From Halomonas sp. SpR1 (GTDB lineage: Bacteria > Pseudomonadota > Gammaproteobacteria > Pseudomonadales > Halomonadaceae): 64,000 nt of DNA. The first letter of the stretch is position 1. Every line of letters starts with the position of its first letter. Shown here one piece after another: positions 53,285 to 61,895 of this stretch. Both the position numbers and the translations under genes were made by a program. Location: assembly GCF_031010175.1 (NCBI RefSeq), contig NZ_JAUAMB010000005.1, positions 124,001 through 188,000 on the forward strand, given 5' to 3'. Below the pieces are notes generated by a model, which saw only the letters and a list, made by a program, of their open reading frames with translations, did no database searches and had not been told where the DNA came from.

Positions 53285-54088
53285 CTATAGCTCTCTTACC
53301 CATATATTGCGGAAGCTAACGTCCGCATCGTGATCCTGCAGGTAAATGGGCGCGCAGCCGTGGGCTTCATCGTAGTTGGGATCGCCGATCCACTCGGTGG
53401 TGCCTTGCACTTCAGCATGGTGCTGAACCACCACCCCATTATGCAAAACGGTGATGTAGGCAGGGCTTTCAAGAGCTCCCACATCATCAAAGCGTGGCGC
53501 GGTGTAGAGGATGTTATAGCTCTGCCACTCACCGGGCGGGCGCGATGCATTGACCAGCGGAATATGCTGCTTGTAGATGGATGCCGCTTGGCCGTTGGGA
53601 TAAGTCGGGTTGTCGTAGGAGTCCAGCACCTGGACTTCATAGCGCTCCTGAAGGAAGACGCCGCTATTGCCCCGATATTGACCATCCATGCCTTCAAGAT
53701 CCTTTGGTGAACGCCACTCCAGGTAGAGCTGCACATCGCAGAAATCCTGACGCGTGCGAATGCCTCCCGCGCCACGGTTCACCGTCATTGCGCCATCTTC
53801 CACATGCCACTCAGCCGGCCCGCCCTCTTCGCCTTCCCAGGCGTCTAAATCGGTGCCATCGAATAGCACGATTGCATCCGAGGGAGCGCCCGCCTCAGGC
53901 ACTGAAACAACATTGGGCACAGGTTCCCACACTTCGGTTTTGGCAGATTGCTGTTCAGGTGTTAGCGCCTCTTGGGAGGCACCTTCCTGTGCCACACTGT
54001 CGAAGGCCCACAAACTGCCGCAGGCCAATAAGCAAAGCGTCGGGGCACAGAAACGCGGCTTGTGACCGTAAGTACGCTGATTATTCAT
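53285..54088 (-). CDS. Secreted DUF1080 (3-keto-disaccharide hydrolase) protein
   Basis: 267 residues from the ATG at 54088 behind GGAGAG. Signal peptide 1-33 (ending SVAQ), linker, then a DUF1080 jelly-roll from about 68: IVLFDGTDLDAWEGE, MTVNRGAGGIRTRQDFCDVQ, LEWRSP, GNSGVFLQERYEVQVLDSY, IYKQHIPLVNASRPPGEWQS, and VSFRNIWVREL at the end. The family is named for hydrolysing 3-keto-disaccharides or 3-keto-glycosides. Its location in the periplasm beside a GMC dehydrogenase fits cleavage of the glycoside just after oxidation. It is the last gene of the reverse operon. Confidence 0.87.
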   Translation of the reverse strand: MNNQRTYGHKPRFCAPTLCLLACGSLWAFDSVAQEGASQEALTPEQQSAKTEVWEPVPNVVSVPEAGAPSDAIVLFDGTDLDAWEGEEGGPAEWHVEDGAMTVNRGAGGIRTRQDFCDVQLYLEWRSPKDLEGMDGQYRGNSGVFLQERYEVQVLDSYDNPTYPNGQAASIYKQHIPLVNASRPPGEWQSYNILYTAPRFDDVGALESPAYITVLHNGVVVQHHAEVQGTTEWIGDPNYDEAHGCAPIYLQDHDADVSFRNIWVREL

Positions 54089-54105
54089 CAATGCTCTCCG
54101 CTCCG

Positions 54106-54762
54106 TTAGGTTGCCCAGGCGGGCTCGCCGTTATAAGGCGCACAGCCGTCGTAGCTTCCCGGCACCGCTTCGTAGCGCAAGACTTCTGTCGCGCCGACTT
54201 CAGAAGTGAAAAAGCCGAATAGCGTTAGTTGCTTCATCATGGTGAAGTAGTGTGGAAGCGCTTCCTCGCTCTCCGCATGCTCCTGGGATGCAAGGGTTTC
54301 TGCGGTTTGATTTTGAGCGGTCTGGGTTTCTATCGTCAGTGCTTCAGCGGGGGTTGGCTGTTTGCGGGCTTGTTGCTCAGTGTGCGCCATCGCTTCCCGG
54401 TCTAATTCCGTTACCAGTTCTAAGCGCTGCTGATTGCTTAACGCCATAAAATCACGCTGATAGGACGCGCGGCTACGCGCCTCAAGCTGCGCTAAACCAA
54501 AATAAAACACTTCTCTTTCAGAGGGCGTGTAGCAGTCGCTAACAAACACGGCCATAAACTCCCCAACGCCTGCGCCCTTAGCGCCGGGAGTATCCGTTTT
54601 GGGCAGAATGGTTTCGGCCAGTTCGTCTAGGCGCTCTACATCCTGACTGCTAAAGGAGTGACCGGACCGGCCAGTATCGCTAAAGGCAAACAGGGACTTG
54701 CCTCCAATCATCGCTGTACCGGTCGTCAGCACGATCATTTTGAGTAGCTCGCGACGATTCAT
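54106..54762 (-). CDS. Gluconate 2-dehydrogenase subunit 3-family protein (small dehydrogenase subunit)
   Basis: 218 residues. It starts with a twin-arginine-type signal (MNRRELLKMIVLTTGTAMIG), then the subunit-3 pattern DELAETILPKTDTPGAKGAGVGEFM near 46-70. A Gln/Thr/Glu-rich insert (about 125-170) is unusual. Such subunits escort the FAD-containing GMC subunit through the Tat pathway. Its start overlaps the GMC stop by four bases, a standard arrangement for glucoside 3-dehydrogenases and related sugar dehydrogenases. Confidence 0.86.
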   Translation of the reverse strand: MNRRELLKMIVLTTGTAMIGGKSLFAFSDTGRSGHSFSSQDVERLDELAETILPKTDTPGAKGAGVGEFMAVFVSDCYTPSEREVFYFGLAQLEARSRASYQRDFMALSNQQRLELVTELDREAMAHTEQQARKQPTPAEALTIETQTAQNQTAETLASQEHAESEEALPHYFTMMKQLTLFGFFTSEVGATEVLRYEAVPGSYDGCAPYNGEPAWAT

Positions 54763-56447
54763 GCCAGATTCCCCCGCTTAAGCTCTTCCACAGCATAGTC
54801 GACCGCCCGTGCGGTAAGTGCCATGTAGGTTAAAGATGGATTCACGCAAGAGGATGACGTCATGCAGGCGCCATCGGTGACGAAGACATTGGGGGCATCC
54901 CACAGCTGATTGTGGCTATTGAGCACGGATGTTTTCGGGTCACGGCCCATCCGTGCAGTGCCCATTTCATGAATGCCCATACCCGGTGCGTAATCGCCTA
55001 CTTCGCCTTTGACGTTTTTCACGCCAGCGGCCTCTAGTAAGTCGACCGCATCCTGAACCATGTCCCGACGCATATCGCGCTCGTTTTGCTTAAGTTCGAC
55101 GTTGATCGACAGCACCGGCAGCCCCCACTTATCGCGAACGCTGTGATCCAGAGAAATACGGTTATCGTGGTCGGGCAGCATTTCGCCGAAGCCTGTCATG
55201 CCGATTGCCCAACCGCCTGGCTGGGTGAGTGCTTGCTTTAAATCCACGCCGATATTGAGCTCGGCAATTTCGCGATCCCAGCCCTGGCGGCTCGCCGCGC
55301 CTTGGTAACCAAAACCACGCACGTAGCTCCGCTGCTCATCGCCTACGTTGCGAAAACGCGGGATGTAAAAACCTGCGGGGCGACGTCCAAAGTAATATTT
55401 ATCCAGATAACCTTCCACATCACCGCTGGCACCGCAGCGGAAGTGATGATCCATCACGTTGTGGCCCAGTTCACCGCTGCTACTGCCCAAGCCACCTTCC
55501 CAAACATCGGTGGCAGAGTTCATCAAAATCCAGGTGGTATTGAAGGTCGAGGCGTTCAGAAACACCACATCGGCGGTGTACTCGTGGGTTTCATGGGTTT
55601 CGGCATCAATCACCTCAACGCCTCGCGCCCGCTGGCGGTCTTTGTCATACACCACCTGGCTGACAATCGAGAAGGGCCGCAAGGTTAGATTACCGGTGGC
55701 TACCGCCGCAGGCAACGTGGCGGACTGGGTGCTGAAATAGGCGCCATAGGGGCAGCCCAACCAGCACTTATTGCGGTATTGGCAATTAACTCTATTCTGT
55801 TCCGGTTTTGGCTGGGTAATATTGGCCACCCGGCTATGGATAAGATGACGCTGGCCGCCAAAGACCTCTTCAATACGCTTGGCGGCATCTTTTTCCACAC
55901 AGTTAAGCGGTATCGGCGGCAGAAACTCGCCATCGGGAAGGATATCCAGCCCCTCCTGGGTGCCCGCGATACCGGCAAAGCGCTCCACATAGTCGTACCA
56001 CGGGGCAATATCTTCGTAGCGAATCGGCCAATCAATGGCAATGCCTTCACGCTGGTTGGCCTCAAAATCCATTGGGCTTAGCCGATAGCTTTGCCGCCCC
56101 CACAGCAGTGAGCGCCCGCCTACGTGGTAGCCACGGAACCAGTCGAAGCGCTTCTCTTCAACGTAGGGATTGGCCTGTTCGTCCGCCCACATGCCCATGG
56201 TGGCTTCGTTAAGGGGGTAGTCGCGTCTGAGCACCGGGTGCTTGGCGATCATCTCTTGGGTCGGCTCATTGCGGTGAGGATAATCCCACGCCTCTTTATG
56301 GGCATTGTGGTAATCCTTCACGTGCTCAATATTGCGCCCTCGCTCAAGCAGTAAAACCTTTAGCCCCTTCTCGGTTAGCTCTTTAGCAGCCCAACCGCCG
56401 CTAATGCCTGAGCCAACCACGATGGCATCGTAGTGATTATCTGGCAT
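54759..56447 (-). CDS. GMC-family FAD/Fe-S sugar dehydrogenase, probable glucoside 3-dehydrogenase large subunit
   Basis: 562 residues from the ATG at 56447 (AAGGA at better spacing than for the ATG two codons upstream). FAD-binding VVGSGISGGWAAKELTEKG; Cys-x5-Cys-x3-Cys around 222-232 (CQYRNKCWLGC), the same spacing as the 3Fe-4S ligands of bacterial FAD-glucose dehydrogenases; catalytic His in GIHEMGTARMG and Asn in SSCVNPSLTYMAL. No signal peptide of its own; it would travel with the Tat-type small subunit. It likely oxidises the C3 hydroxyl of glycosides. No cytochrome subunit is encoded nearby. Confidence 0.87.
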   Translation of the reverse strand: MPDNHYDAIVVGSGISGGWAAKELTEKGLKVLLLERGRNIEHVKDYHNAHKEAWDYPHRNEPTQEMIAKHPVLRRDYPLNEATMGMWADEQANPYVEEKRFDWFRGYHVGGRSLLWGRQSYRLSPMDFEANQREGIAIDWPIRYEDIAPWYDYVERFAGIAGTQEGLDILPDGEFLPPIPLNCVEKDAAKRIEEVFGGQRHLIHSRVANITQPKPEQNRVNCQYRNKCWLGCPYGAYFSTQSATLPAAVATGNLTLRPFSIVSQVVYDKDRQRARGVEVIDAETHETHEYTADVVFLNASTFNTTWILMNSATDVWEGGLGSSSGELGHNVMDHHFRCGASGDVEGYLDKYYFGRRPAGFYIPRFRNVGDEQRSYVRGFGYQGAASRQGWDREIAELNIGVDLKQALTQPGGWAIGMTGFGEMLPDHDNRISLDHSVRDKWGLPVLSINVELKQNERDMRRDMVQDAVDLLEAAGVKNVKGEVGDYAPGMGIHEMGTARMGRDPKTSVLNSHNQLWDAPNVFVTDGACMTSSSCVNPSLTYMALTARAVDYAVEELKRGNLA

Positions 56448-56496
56448 GGTCATCTTCCTTACTGTGTTGTTATTGGGATTTGATATTGGCGTCGAA

Positions 56497-57396
56497 TCAC
56501 ACGTCGCAGAGCTGAATAGCCGCCTGCAGTGATTCTATTTTTGCCTGTTGGCTAGTCCGGTCAGGGAGAAATTCCTGGGCGATATAGCCCTTGAATCCGG
56601 TATCCCGAATGGCGCGACAGATCGCGGGATAGTTGAGCTCTTGGGTGCCATCTATTTCATGCCGCCCAGGTACGCCGGCCGTATGGTAATGGCCGAAAAA
56701 CGGGTGGTTTTCGCGGATAGTGCGAATGACATCACCTTCACTAATCTGCATGTGATAGATGTCGTAGAGCAGCTTGAAGTTGGGTGAATCGAGGCGGCGG
56801 CAAAGCTCAATGCCCCAGGCAGAGTTGTCGCACAGGTAATCGGGGTGGTCGATTTTGCTGTTGAACAGCTCCATTTGCAGCACCACGCCCTTTGACTCCG
56901 CATGGGCGATCACCTGTTTTAAGCCTGTTTCGGCATTGTCCAAACCTTGCTCGGGGTTCATGCCCCGGGCATTACCGCTAAAGCAGATTAAATTGGTGTA
57001 GCCCGCTTGGCTGACTAGATCGATATGGTTGCGATAGCGATCAATTAGCTCCGCATGAAAGCGGGTATCGCCCCAGCCATCTTCAAGACTCAGCTCGGCG
57101 CCATTGCACATGGAAGAGTCGAGCCCATAGCGCTGAAGCACAGGCCACTCCTCGGGGCCCACCAGATCAATCGCCTTAATACCCAACTCAGTTGATAGTT
57201 GGCACAGCGCTTCCAGAGAAAGAAAATCGAATGTCCAGCGGGCGACTGAATGCTGGATATTGCCCTTTAAAGCCCACTGATCTGGCGTGTCGTCAGCCCG
57301 GGCTTGAGACCCAAGATGCGGTAGTGCAGCCAGGCCGATAACGCCTGTAACGGAGTGGCGCAGCAGGCTGCGCCGGTCAATAAGGTAGCGCTTCAT
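56497..57396 (-). CDS. Secreted hydroxypyruvate isomerase-like TIM-barrel protein
   Basis: 299 residues. Twin-arginine-type leader (DRRSLLRHSVTGVIGLAALP, cleavage after SQARA). The TIM barrel shows probable metal-site residues: Glu in VVLQMELFNSK near 175, Asp in LLYDIYHMQ near 212, His in GHYHTAGVPGRHE near 237 and Glu in IAQEFLPD near 273. Related cytosolic enzymes isomerise hydroxypyruvate; an exported copy is unusual and probably acts on keto-sugars made by the dehydrogenase. It lies between the other secreted barrel and the GMC gene on the same strand. Confidence 0.82.
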   Translation of the reverse strand: MKRYLIDRRSLLRHSVTGVIGLAALPHLGSQARADDTPDQWALKGNIQHSVARWTFDFLSLEALCQLSTELGIKAIDLVGPEEWPVLQRYGLDSSMCNGAELSLEDGWGDTRFHAELIDRYRNHIDLVSQAGYTNLICFSGNARGMNPEQGLDNAETGLKQVIAHAESKGVVLQMELFNSKIDHPDYLCDNSAWGIELCRRLDSPNFKLLYDIYHMQISEGDVIRTIRENHPFFGHYHTAGVPGRHEIDGTQELNYPAICRAIRDTGFKGYIAQEFLPDRTSQQAKIESLQAAIQLCDV

Positions 57397-57443
57397 AAAG
57401 CATCCTCGCGTTTGTCATCTAAATGAGATGGCCTATGCGTGCC

Positions 57444-58328
57444 TTACTTTTCTCGAAGCGCTGCCAATTTCTCTGCTAAGAAACTATTTCCTTCGGTAAT
57501 CACCGCTTCAGCGTCTAGCGGCATATCGTGTTCAATGATGTACCACTCCACATCAGTGGCTTCGATAGCAGGTAGTATCGCGTCCCAATCCAGCACACCT
57601 TTGCCGAGCGTGGCGAACCCACCCTCATCTTCAGCGGTACCTTCTGGCGCGTTATCCTTGGCATGTACGGCAAACAGTTGCCCATCAAAACGCGTTACGT
57701 ACTCGACCGGGTCAAACCCGCCCCGCGCTACCCAGGCGATATCTAATTCCGCCAACAGGTCAGATCCGGCCGCATCAAACAGATGCTCCAAGGCGGTTTT
57801 ACCGTCATACACTTCCATCTCGAAATCATGGTTGTGATACGCCAACCGGAAACCTTCGGCATTTAGTTCAGCGGCAATCTCACCTAACTCTTCACCCAAC
57901 GCCTGCCAGCCTTCTGCATCACTAGGGCGTGCGTCCTCGGCTAAATAAGGCATCGTTAAGGTGTCGTTGCCCACCGCCTGATTAAAGGCCACCGTTTCAT
58001 CTAAACGATTGCGCAGGTCGTCTAACTGCACATGACTTGAGATCACTTCGAGGGCGTGCTCTTCTAACAGCGCATTGAGTTCTTCGGCCGTCACCTGCTG
58101 GGTGCCCACGGTTTCAATCGCCGAAATGCCCGTCCTGTTCACGGCGGCTAGCTGCTCCTCCAAACTGCCAAAATCACGCAGCGTGTACATTTGAACGGCG
58201 ATGGGTAACTCGGCTGAATTGCCTTGCGCTTGGGCAAAGCCAGGTGCACTTAGCGCTGACAGCGCCACAGCACTGGCAGCCAATAGAGCATGTGAACTCA
58301 TGCGTTTTAAGCGTCGCGGGGTATCCAT
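57444..58328 (-). CDS. Secreted sugar phosphate isomerase/epimerase-like TIM-barrel protein
   Basis: 294 residues from the ATG at 58328; GAGGTG is close before it. Signal peptide to about residue 36 (ending AQAQG). TIM-barrel residues: YHNHDFEME near 163-171, LAELDIAWVARGG near 190, FAVHAKDNAP near 220 and WYIIEHDMPLD near 261. Because phosphorylated sugars do not occur in the periplasm, the substrate is probably a free keto-sugar or glycoside. It is the first gene of the reverse operon, behind a LacI-type operator. Confidence 0.82.
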   Translation of the reverse strand: MDTPRRLKRMSSHALLAASAVALSALSAPGFAQAQGNSAELPIAVQMYTLRDFGSLEEQLAAVNRTGISAIETVGTQQVTAEELNALLEEHALEVISSHVQLDDLRNRLDETVAFNQAVGNDTLTMPYLAEDARPSDAEGWQALGEELGEIAAELNAEGFRLAYHNHDFEMEVYDGKTALEHLFDAAGSDLLAELDIAWVARGGFDPVEYVTRFDGQLFAVHAKDNAPEGTAEDEGGFATLGKGVLDWDAILPAIEATDVEWYIIEHDMPLDAEAVITEGNSFLAEKLAALREK

Positions 58329-58351
58329 ATCCACCTCGTTGTTGTTGAATT

Positions 58352-58379
58352 GTTATAGGTTGTGAAAGCGCCGATGCAA
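58352..58379 (-). promoter_or_regulatory. Predicted sigma-70 promoter of the reverse glycoside operon
   Basis: On the reverse strand, -35 TTGCAT (58379-58374), 16-bp spacer, -10 TATAAC (58357-58352). The -35 abuts the operator by one base, so a bound LacI-type repressor would block polymerase. Confidence 0.55.
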
Positions 58380-58380
58380 A

Positions 58381-58398
58381 AATGTAATCGGTTACATT
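58381..58398. promoter_or_regulatory. LacI-type operator of the reverse glycoside operon
   Basis: AATGTAATCGGTTACATT differs from the operator at 48.8 kb at one position. It lies 53 bases before the first gene of the reverse operon. The remaining part of this 326-base gap is AT-rich with no other clear signal. Confidence 0.8.
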
Positions 58399-58654
58399 TT
58401 TTTAGAACATCTCTATTAAATGTGCAAGTCAGCAGCCTTTTTTACCGTTTTAAAGATGTCAAAAAGGAACTAATACACACATAAATCAATTCACAACCAA
58501 TTGGTTATAAACAACATATGGACTATTAAAGAAAAACCTCATACTTTGGTATCAAACAGTAGCGGCGCTTAACAGCAACTCATTTCACTATTATTTTTGC
58601 CATCAGCCAAACTGGTACAATGGCTATCGTTTCCCTCTACCAACGGACAACAAA

Positions 58655-59509
58655 GTGCCACTACGCGATTTCCTGCTCGGCCTGTTTGTGATCGCCATTT
58701 GGGCGCTGAATATCATTGTGATCAAGGTCGGCGTGGCAGAGCTACCGCCACTATTGATGACCACGCTGCGCTTTATGTTAGTGGCGGCGCTGCTGGTGCC
58801 TTTCTACCCAGTGGCGCGGGTACAGCTGCCCTTTTTGCTGCTGCTCTCAGTGACGTTTGGCAGCCTGCACTTTGCTCTGCTGTTTATTGGCCTGGAGCAC
58901 GCAGAGGCTGGTACGGGGGCACTGTTAGTGCAGATGGGAACGCCCTTTGCCACGCTGTTGGCCGTGATCTTTCTAAAAGAGAAGCTAGGCCCCAAACGCA
59001 TTGTCGGGCTACTGCTCTCTTTTGCCGGTGTGGTCGTGCTGGCCGGTGGGCCAACGCTGCCCTCTCCGTTGCCACTGGCGATCCTGTTGTGCAGCGCCAT
59101 GGGCTGGGCGGTGTCGCAACTGTTAATCAAGCGCGGCCCGCCCATTGCGCCGATGGCGCTGGCGGGCTGGGTGGCACTGTTCGCGGTGCCCCAGGTAGCG
59201 CTAGGCTCATGGCTGTTTGAGAGCGGGCAGTGGCAGGCGATGCGAGAAGCAAGCTGGTTAGGCTGGGGGGCGATGATTTACACCGCCGTGATGTCGTCGA
59301 TTGTCGCCTACGGGATTTGGTACGCGCTGTTGCGCCGCCACCCGGTTAATCGCGTGGTACCCATGACGCTACTCGTCCCGGTGTTGGCGGTCGGCCTAGG
59401 CGCGCTGTTAATGGGCGACAGCCTAGGCGTGCATAAGCTAGCAGGGGGCGGCTTAGTGGTCGCGGGTATTGCCCTGATTGTAATCAGATTTCGCCGTCGC
59501 CCGGCTTAG
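58655..59509 (+). CDS. DMT-family transporter with two EamA domains
   Basis: 284 residues from a GTG at 58655; the ribosome-binding site is weak. Ten helices in two EamA repeats: FVIAIWALNIIVIKVGVAEL at the N-terminus, and a basic C-terminal RFRRRPA. Close in style to RhtA/YdcZ-like exporters of amino acids and metabolites; the substrate is unknown. Its stop overlaps the DUF192 gene's stop by four bases (convergent). Confidence 0.82.
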   Translation: MPLRDFLLGLFVIAIWALNIIVIKVGVAELPPLLMTTLRFMLVAALLVPFYPVARVQLPFLLLLSVTFGSLHFALLFIGLEHAEAGTGALLVQMGTPFATLLAVIFLKEKLGPKRIVGLLLSFAGVVVLAGGPTLPSPLPLAILLCSAMGWAVSQLLIKRGPPIAPMALAGWVALFAVPQVALGSWLFESGQWQAMREASWLGWGAMIYTAVMSSIVAYGIWYALLRRHPVNRVVPMTLLVPVLAVGLGALLMGDSLGVHKLAGGGLVVAGIALIVIRFRRRPA

Positions 59510-60039
59510 TCTGCGGGTTGGCAAAAGCCAGCTTCGTCAGGAATGGAAACACAGTCCCCTACTTTGATACCGCGCTCGGCAAAGTAACCGCCATTAACCT
59601 CTAGCGCTGAGTGGTAAGCTGCACCCGCCGGGTAAGAGGGACAGTCACTCGGCGACGAGGATTCGCAAGGCTGCATGGTATTAATTGCCACGATCCGCCC
59701 ATCGCTATCGATAAAAGCAATATCCAGGGGAATCAGCGTGCGATACATCCAAAAGGCATTGTTAGCGGACTGCTCGCTCTCAAAGCGAAACAGCATACCG
59801 CGCTCTTCAGGCAAGCTCTCGCGCCCCATCAAGCCGCGCTGACGCTGAGACATCGTCTCTGCCACTTCGACATCTAAACGGTGCGGGCCGTCGGCGCCGT
59901 GAATCGCCAGCGACAACGTCTGCATCGCTTTAGTAGAGGCCTGCCCCCAGGCAAATGAACCAAGTAGCGACATCGGCAGCAGCGCCGTCAGTGGTAACAG
60001 TAAAGACGCCTTAAGCAGCGTGCGACGCTTGGGATCCAT
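59506..60039 (-). CDS. Secreted DUF192 protein
   Basis: 177 residues. Tat-like leader (PKRRTLLKASLLLPLTALLP, cleavage near 35), then DUF192: VEVAETMSQRQRGLMGRESL, MLFRFESEQSANNAFWMYRT, IPLDIAFIDSDGRIVAI, and ALEVNGGYFAERGIKVGD. The function of the family is unknown. It is directly downstream of the ABC ATPase gene with two bases between, so it is probably co-transcribed with the mod genes, though no functional link is known. Confidence 0.82.
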   Translation of the reverse strand: MDPKRRTLLKASLLLPLTALLPMSLLGSFAWGQASTKAMQTLSLAIHGADGPHRLDVEVAETMSQRQRGLMGRESLPEERGMLFRFESEQSANNAFWMYRTLIPLDIAFIDSDGRIVAINTMQPCESSSPSDCPSYPAGAAYHSALEVNGGYFAERGIKVGDCVSIPDEAGFCQPAD

Positions 60040-60041
60040 GC

Positions 60042-61187
60042 TTACTTCCTTTTGTCATGCGCATCTGCGCTTAATCGGTGGCCTGGCAAAAGGTGAATGC
60101 CTTCGGCCAATAGCGAAACGTTCACCACTGCGCCCCGGGTTAACTGGTTGCGCCGTGCGGCATGGGTGGCGATATCGAAACGTAACATATCGCCATGATC
60201 GACGCGCAATGAAACTGACGTAATGCCGCCCAATACCACCAACTCACTGACCGTGGCCGTGGCCGGGTTTTCCCGTTCACCCTGGGAAGGACGGTCACGG
60301 CGGTGAAGCACAATATCTGACGGGGGCAAATACCAGGCCACCGTTTCACCTGGTGACAGGTAGGCAAGTCGCTCGGCCACTTCTAAGTAAGTCTCCCCCC
60401 ACTTCAGCCGCCGCTGTCCTTCTACGTCAACGACGAGGCCTTCAAACAGATTATGCCTGTCTAATAAGCGAGCTATCAGCGGCGATGCGGGGCGTCTAAA
60501 CAGCGCTTCAGGAGCGGCCTGCTGAAGGCTTGTGCCGTTATGTAGTACGCAGATTTGGTCGGCCAGCGCGGCGGCCTCTTCCAGATCGTGAGTCACCAGT
60601 ACAATGGGGATGTCGATCTGCTCGCGTAGCAGCGCTAACTCGCGCTGTAACCGCCGCCGGGTAACTTGATCCACCGCCGAAAAAGGCTCATCAAGCAGCA
60701 GCACTTTGGGATCGCGGGCCAAGGCGCGCGCCAGCGCTACCCGCTGGCGCTGGCCACCGGAAAGTGCATTCGGATAGCGTTCACCCAGCCCGTCCAAGCG
60801 CACCTTGGCTAGCCACTGCTCGGCCTGTTCACGGCGCTGAGGTTGGGGCAAGTGGCGCAGGGGGAGCTGAATATTTTGCGAAGCGGTTAGGTGCGGAAAC
60901 AGCGCATAGTCCTGAAACACTATACCGACCTGTCTACGTTGGGGCGAGAGTGAATGCTTACCTTCGGCGTCAAACCAAACGTCTCCAGCGCACTCCACCC
61001 GCCCAATCTGGGGGCGATATAGCCCGGCAATGGTACGCAACAGCGTGGTTTTTCCGCTGCCAGATGGCCCTACCAGCGCCAGCAGTTCGCCAGGTTGGCA
61101 AACAAACTCGGCGGCCAGTGGAATCGGCCCCGTTTGATTGACCGCCACCCTTAGCCCTGGAAGCGGTTCTGCAACTGATCCAGCCAT
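60042..61187 (-). CDS. modC: Molybdate-type ABC transporter ATP-binding protein (ModC-like)
   Basis: 381 residues from the ATG at 61187; the frame is open for 60 more codons upstream but these overlap the permease gene out of frame and look non-coding. Walker A GPSGSGKTTLLRTIAG, Q-loop FQDYALFPHLTA, signature LSGGQRQRVALARALARD, Walker B LLLDEPFSAVD, H-loop VTHDLEEA, then a TOBE domain at the C-terminus. It energises molybdate (or tungstate) uptake with the permease and binding protein upstream. The permease stop is seven bases away. Confidence 0.87.
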   Translation of the reverse strand: MAGSVAEPLPGLRVAVNQTGPIPLAAEFVCQPGELLALVGPSGSGKTTLLRTIAGLYRPQIGRVECAGDVWFDAEGKHSLSPQRRQVGIVFQDYALFPHLTASQNIQLPLRHLPQPQRREQAEQWLAKVRLDGLGERYPNALSGGQRQRVALARALARDPKVLLLDEPFSAVDQVTRRRLQRELALLREQIDIPIVLVTHDLEEAAALADQICVLHNGTSLQQAAPEALFRRPASPLIARLLDRHNLFEGLVVDVEGQRRLKWGETYLEVAERLAYLSPGETVAWYLPPSDIVLHRRDRPSQGERENPATATVSELVVLGGITSVSLRVDHGDMLRFDIATHAARRNQLTRGAVVNVSLLAEGIHLLPGHRLSADAHDKRK

Positions 61188-61194
61188 GCGCGAA

Positions 61195-61863
61195 TCAGCC
61201 ACGTACCCACCGCCTACGCCCAGCCAGCCCATAGACGAGCCCCAAGGTAATAAAGGACACCAACAGGAGCAGCGCCGACATTTGTGCAGCCCCCTGTTCG
61301 TCGAAGGCTTGGACGCGATCATAAATCGCAATGGCGAGGGTACGGGTTTCACCATCAATGGCGCCACCGACCATTAAAATCACCCCGAATTCCCCCAACG
61401 TATGGGCAAAAGTGAGCGCTGCCGCTGACATGATCCCTGGCCATACCAGCGGCAGCTCAATGCGCAGCAACGTTTGCCATGGGCTTAGCCCGCTGCACCA
61501 GGCCGCCTCGCGTAGATTGTGAGGAACATGCTCAAAGGCGCGCTGAATGGGCTGAATGGCAAACGGCAAATTGGCGATTAACGAGGCCAATAATATGCCT
61601 GTAAAGGTGAAGTTCAGCCCGCTACCTGTCATTGCTGCCCAAAACGAGCCCACTGGCGCGTCGCGGCCAAAGCTAAGCAGTAGATAAAAACCTAGCACGG
61701 TAGGCGGCAATACTAGCGGTAATGCTATGAGCGCTTCGCATAACCCTTTGCCACGAAAACGCGCATAAGCCAGAGAGCGACCTAGCCAAATGGCGACGGG
61801 CAGAAGGATAAGACAGGTGAACGCCGCTAGGCGTAAAGAGACCGAGAGCGCCGACCAATCCAT
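61195..61863 (-). CDS. modB: Molybdate ABC transporter permease (ModB-like)
   Basis: 222 residues, five to six helices, with the ABC permease EAA loop HVPHNLREAAWCSGLSPWQT near 113 and ALIALPLVLPPTVLGFYLLL near 45, typical of ModB. It forms the membrane channel with ModC. It follows the binding-protein gene by 32 bases. Confidence 0.87.
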   Translation of the reverse strand: MDWSALSVSLRLAAFTCLILLPVAIWLGRSLAYARFRGKGLCEALIALPLVLPPTVLGFYLLLSFGRDAPVGSFWAAMTGSGLNFTFTGILLASLIANLPFAIQPIQRAFEHVPHNLREAAWCSGLSPWQTLLRIELPLVWPGIMSAAALTFAHTLGEFGVILMVGGAIDGETRTLAIAIYDRVQAFDEQGAAQMSALLLLVSFITLGLVYGLAGRRRWVRG

Positions 61864-61895
61864 TAGGAGTCATCCATTATTCGATGCTAAAACCA

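Noticed and set aside
53581..54222. Long forward-strand open frame opposite the DUF1080 and subunit-3 genes
   Set aside because: Its product has no recognisable domain, is Arg/Pro/His-rich and lies antisense to well-supported genes.
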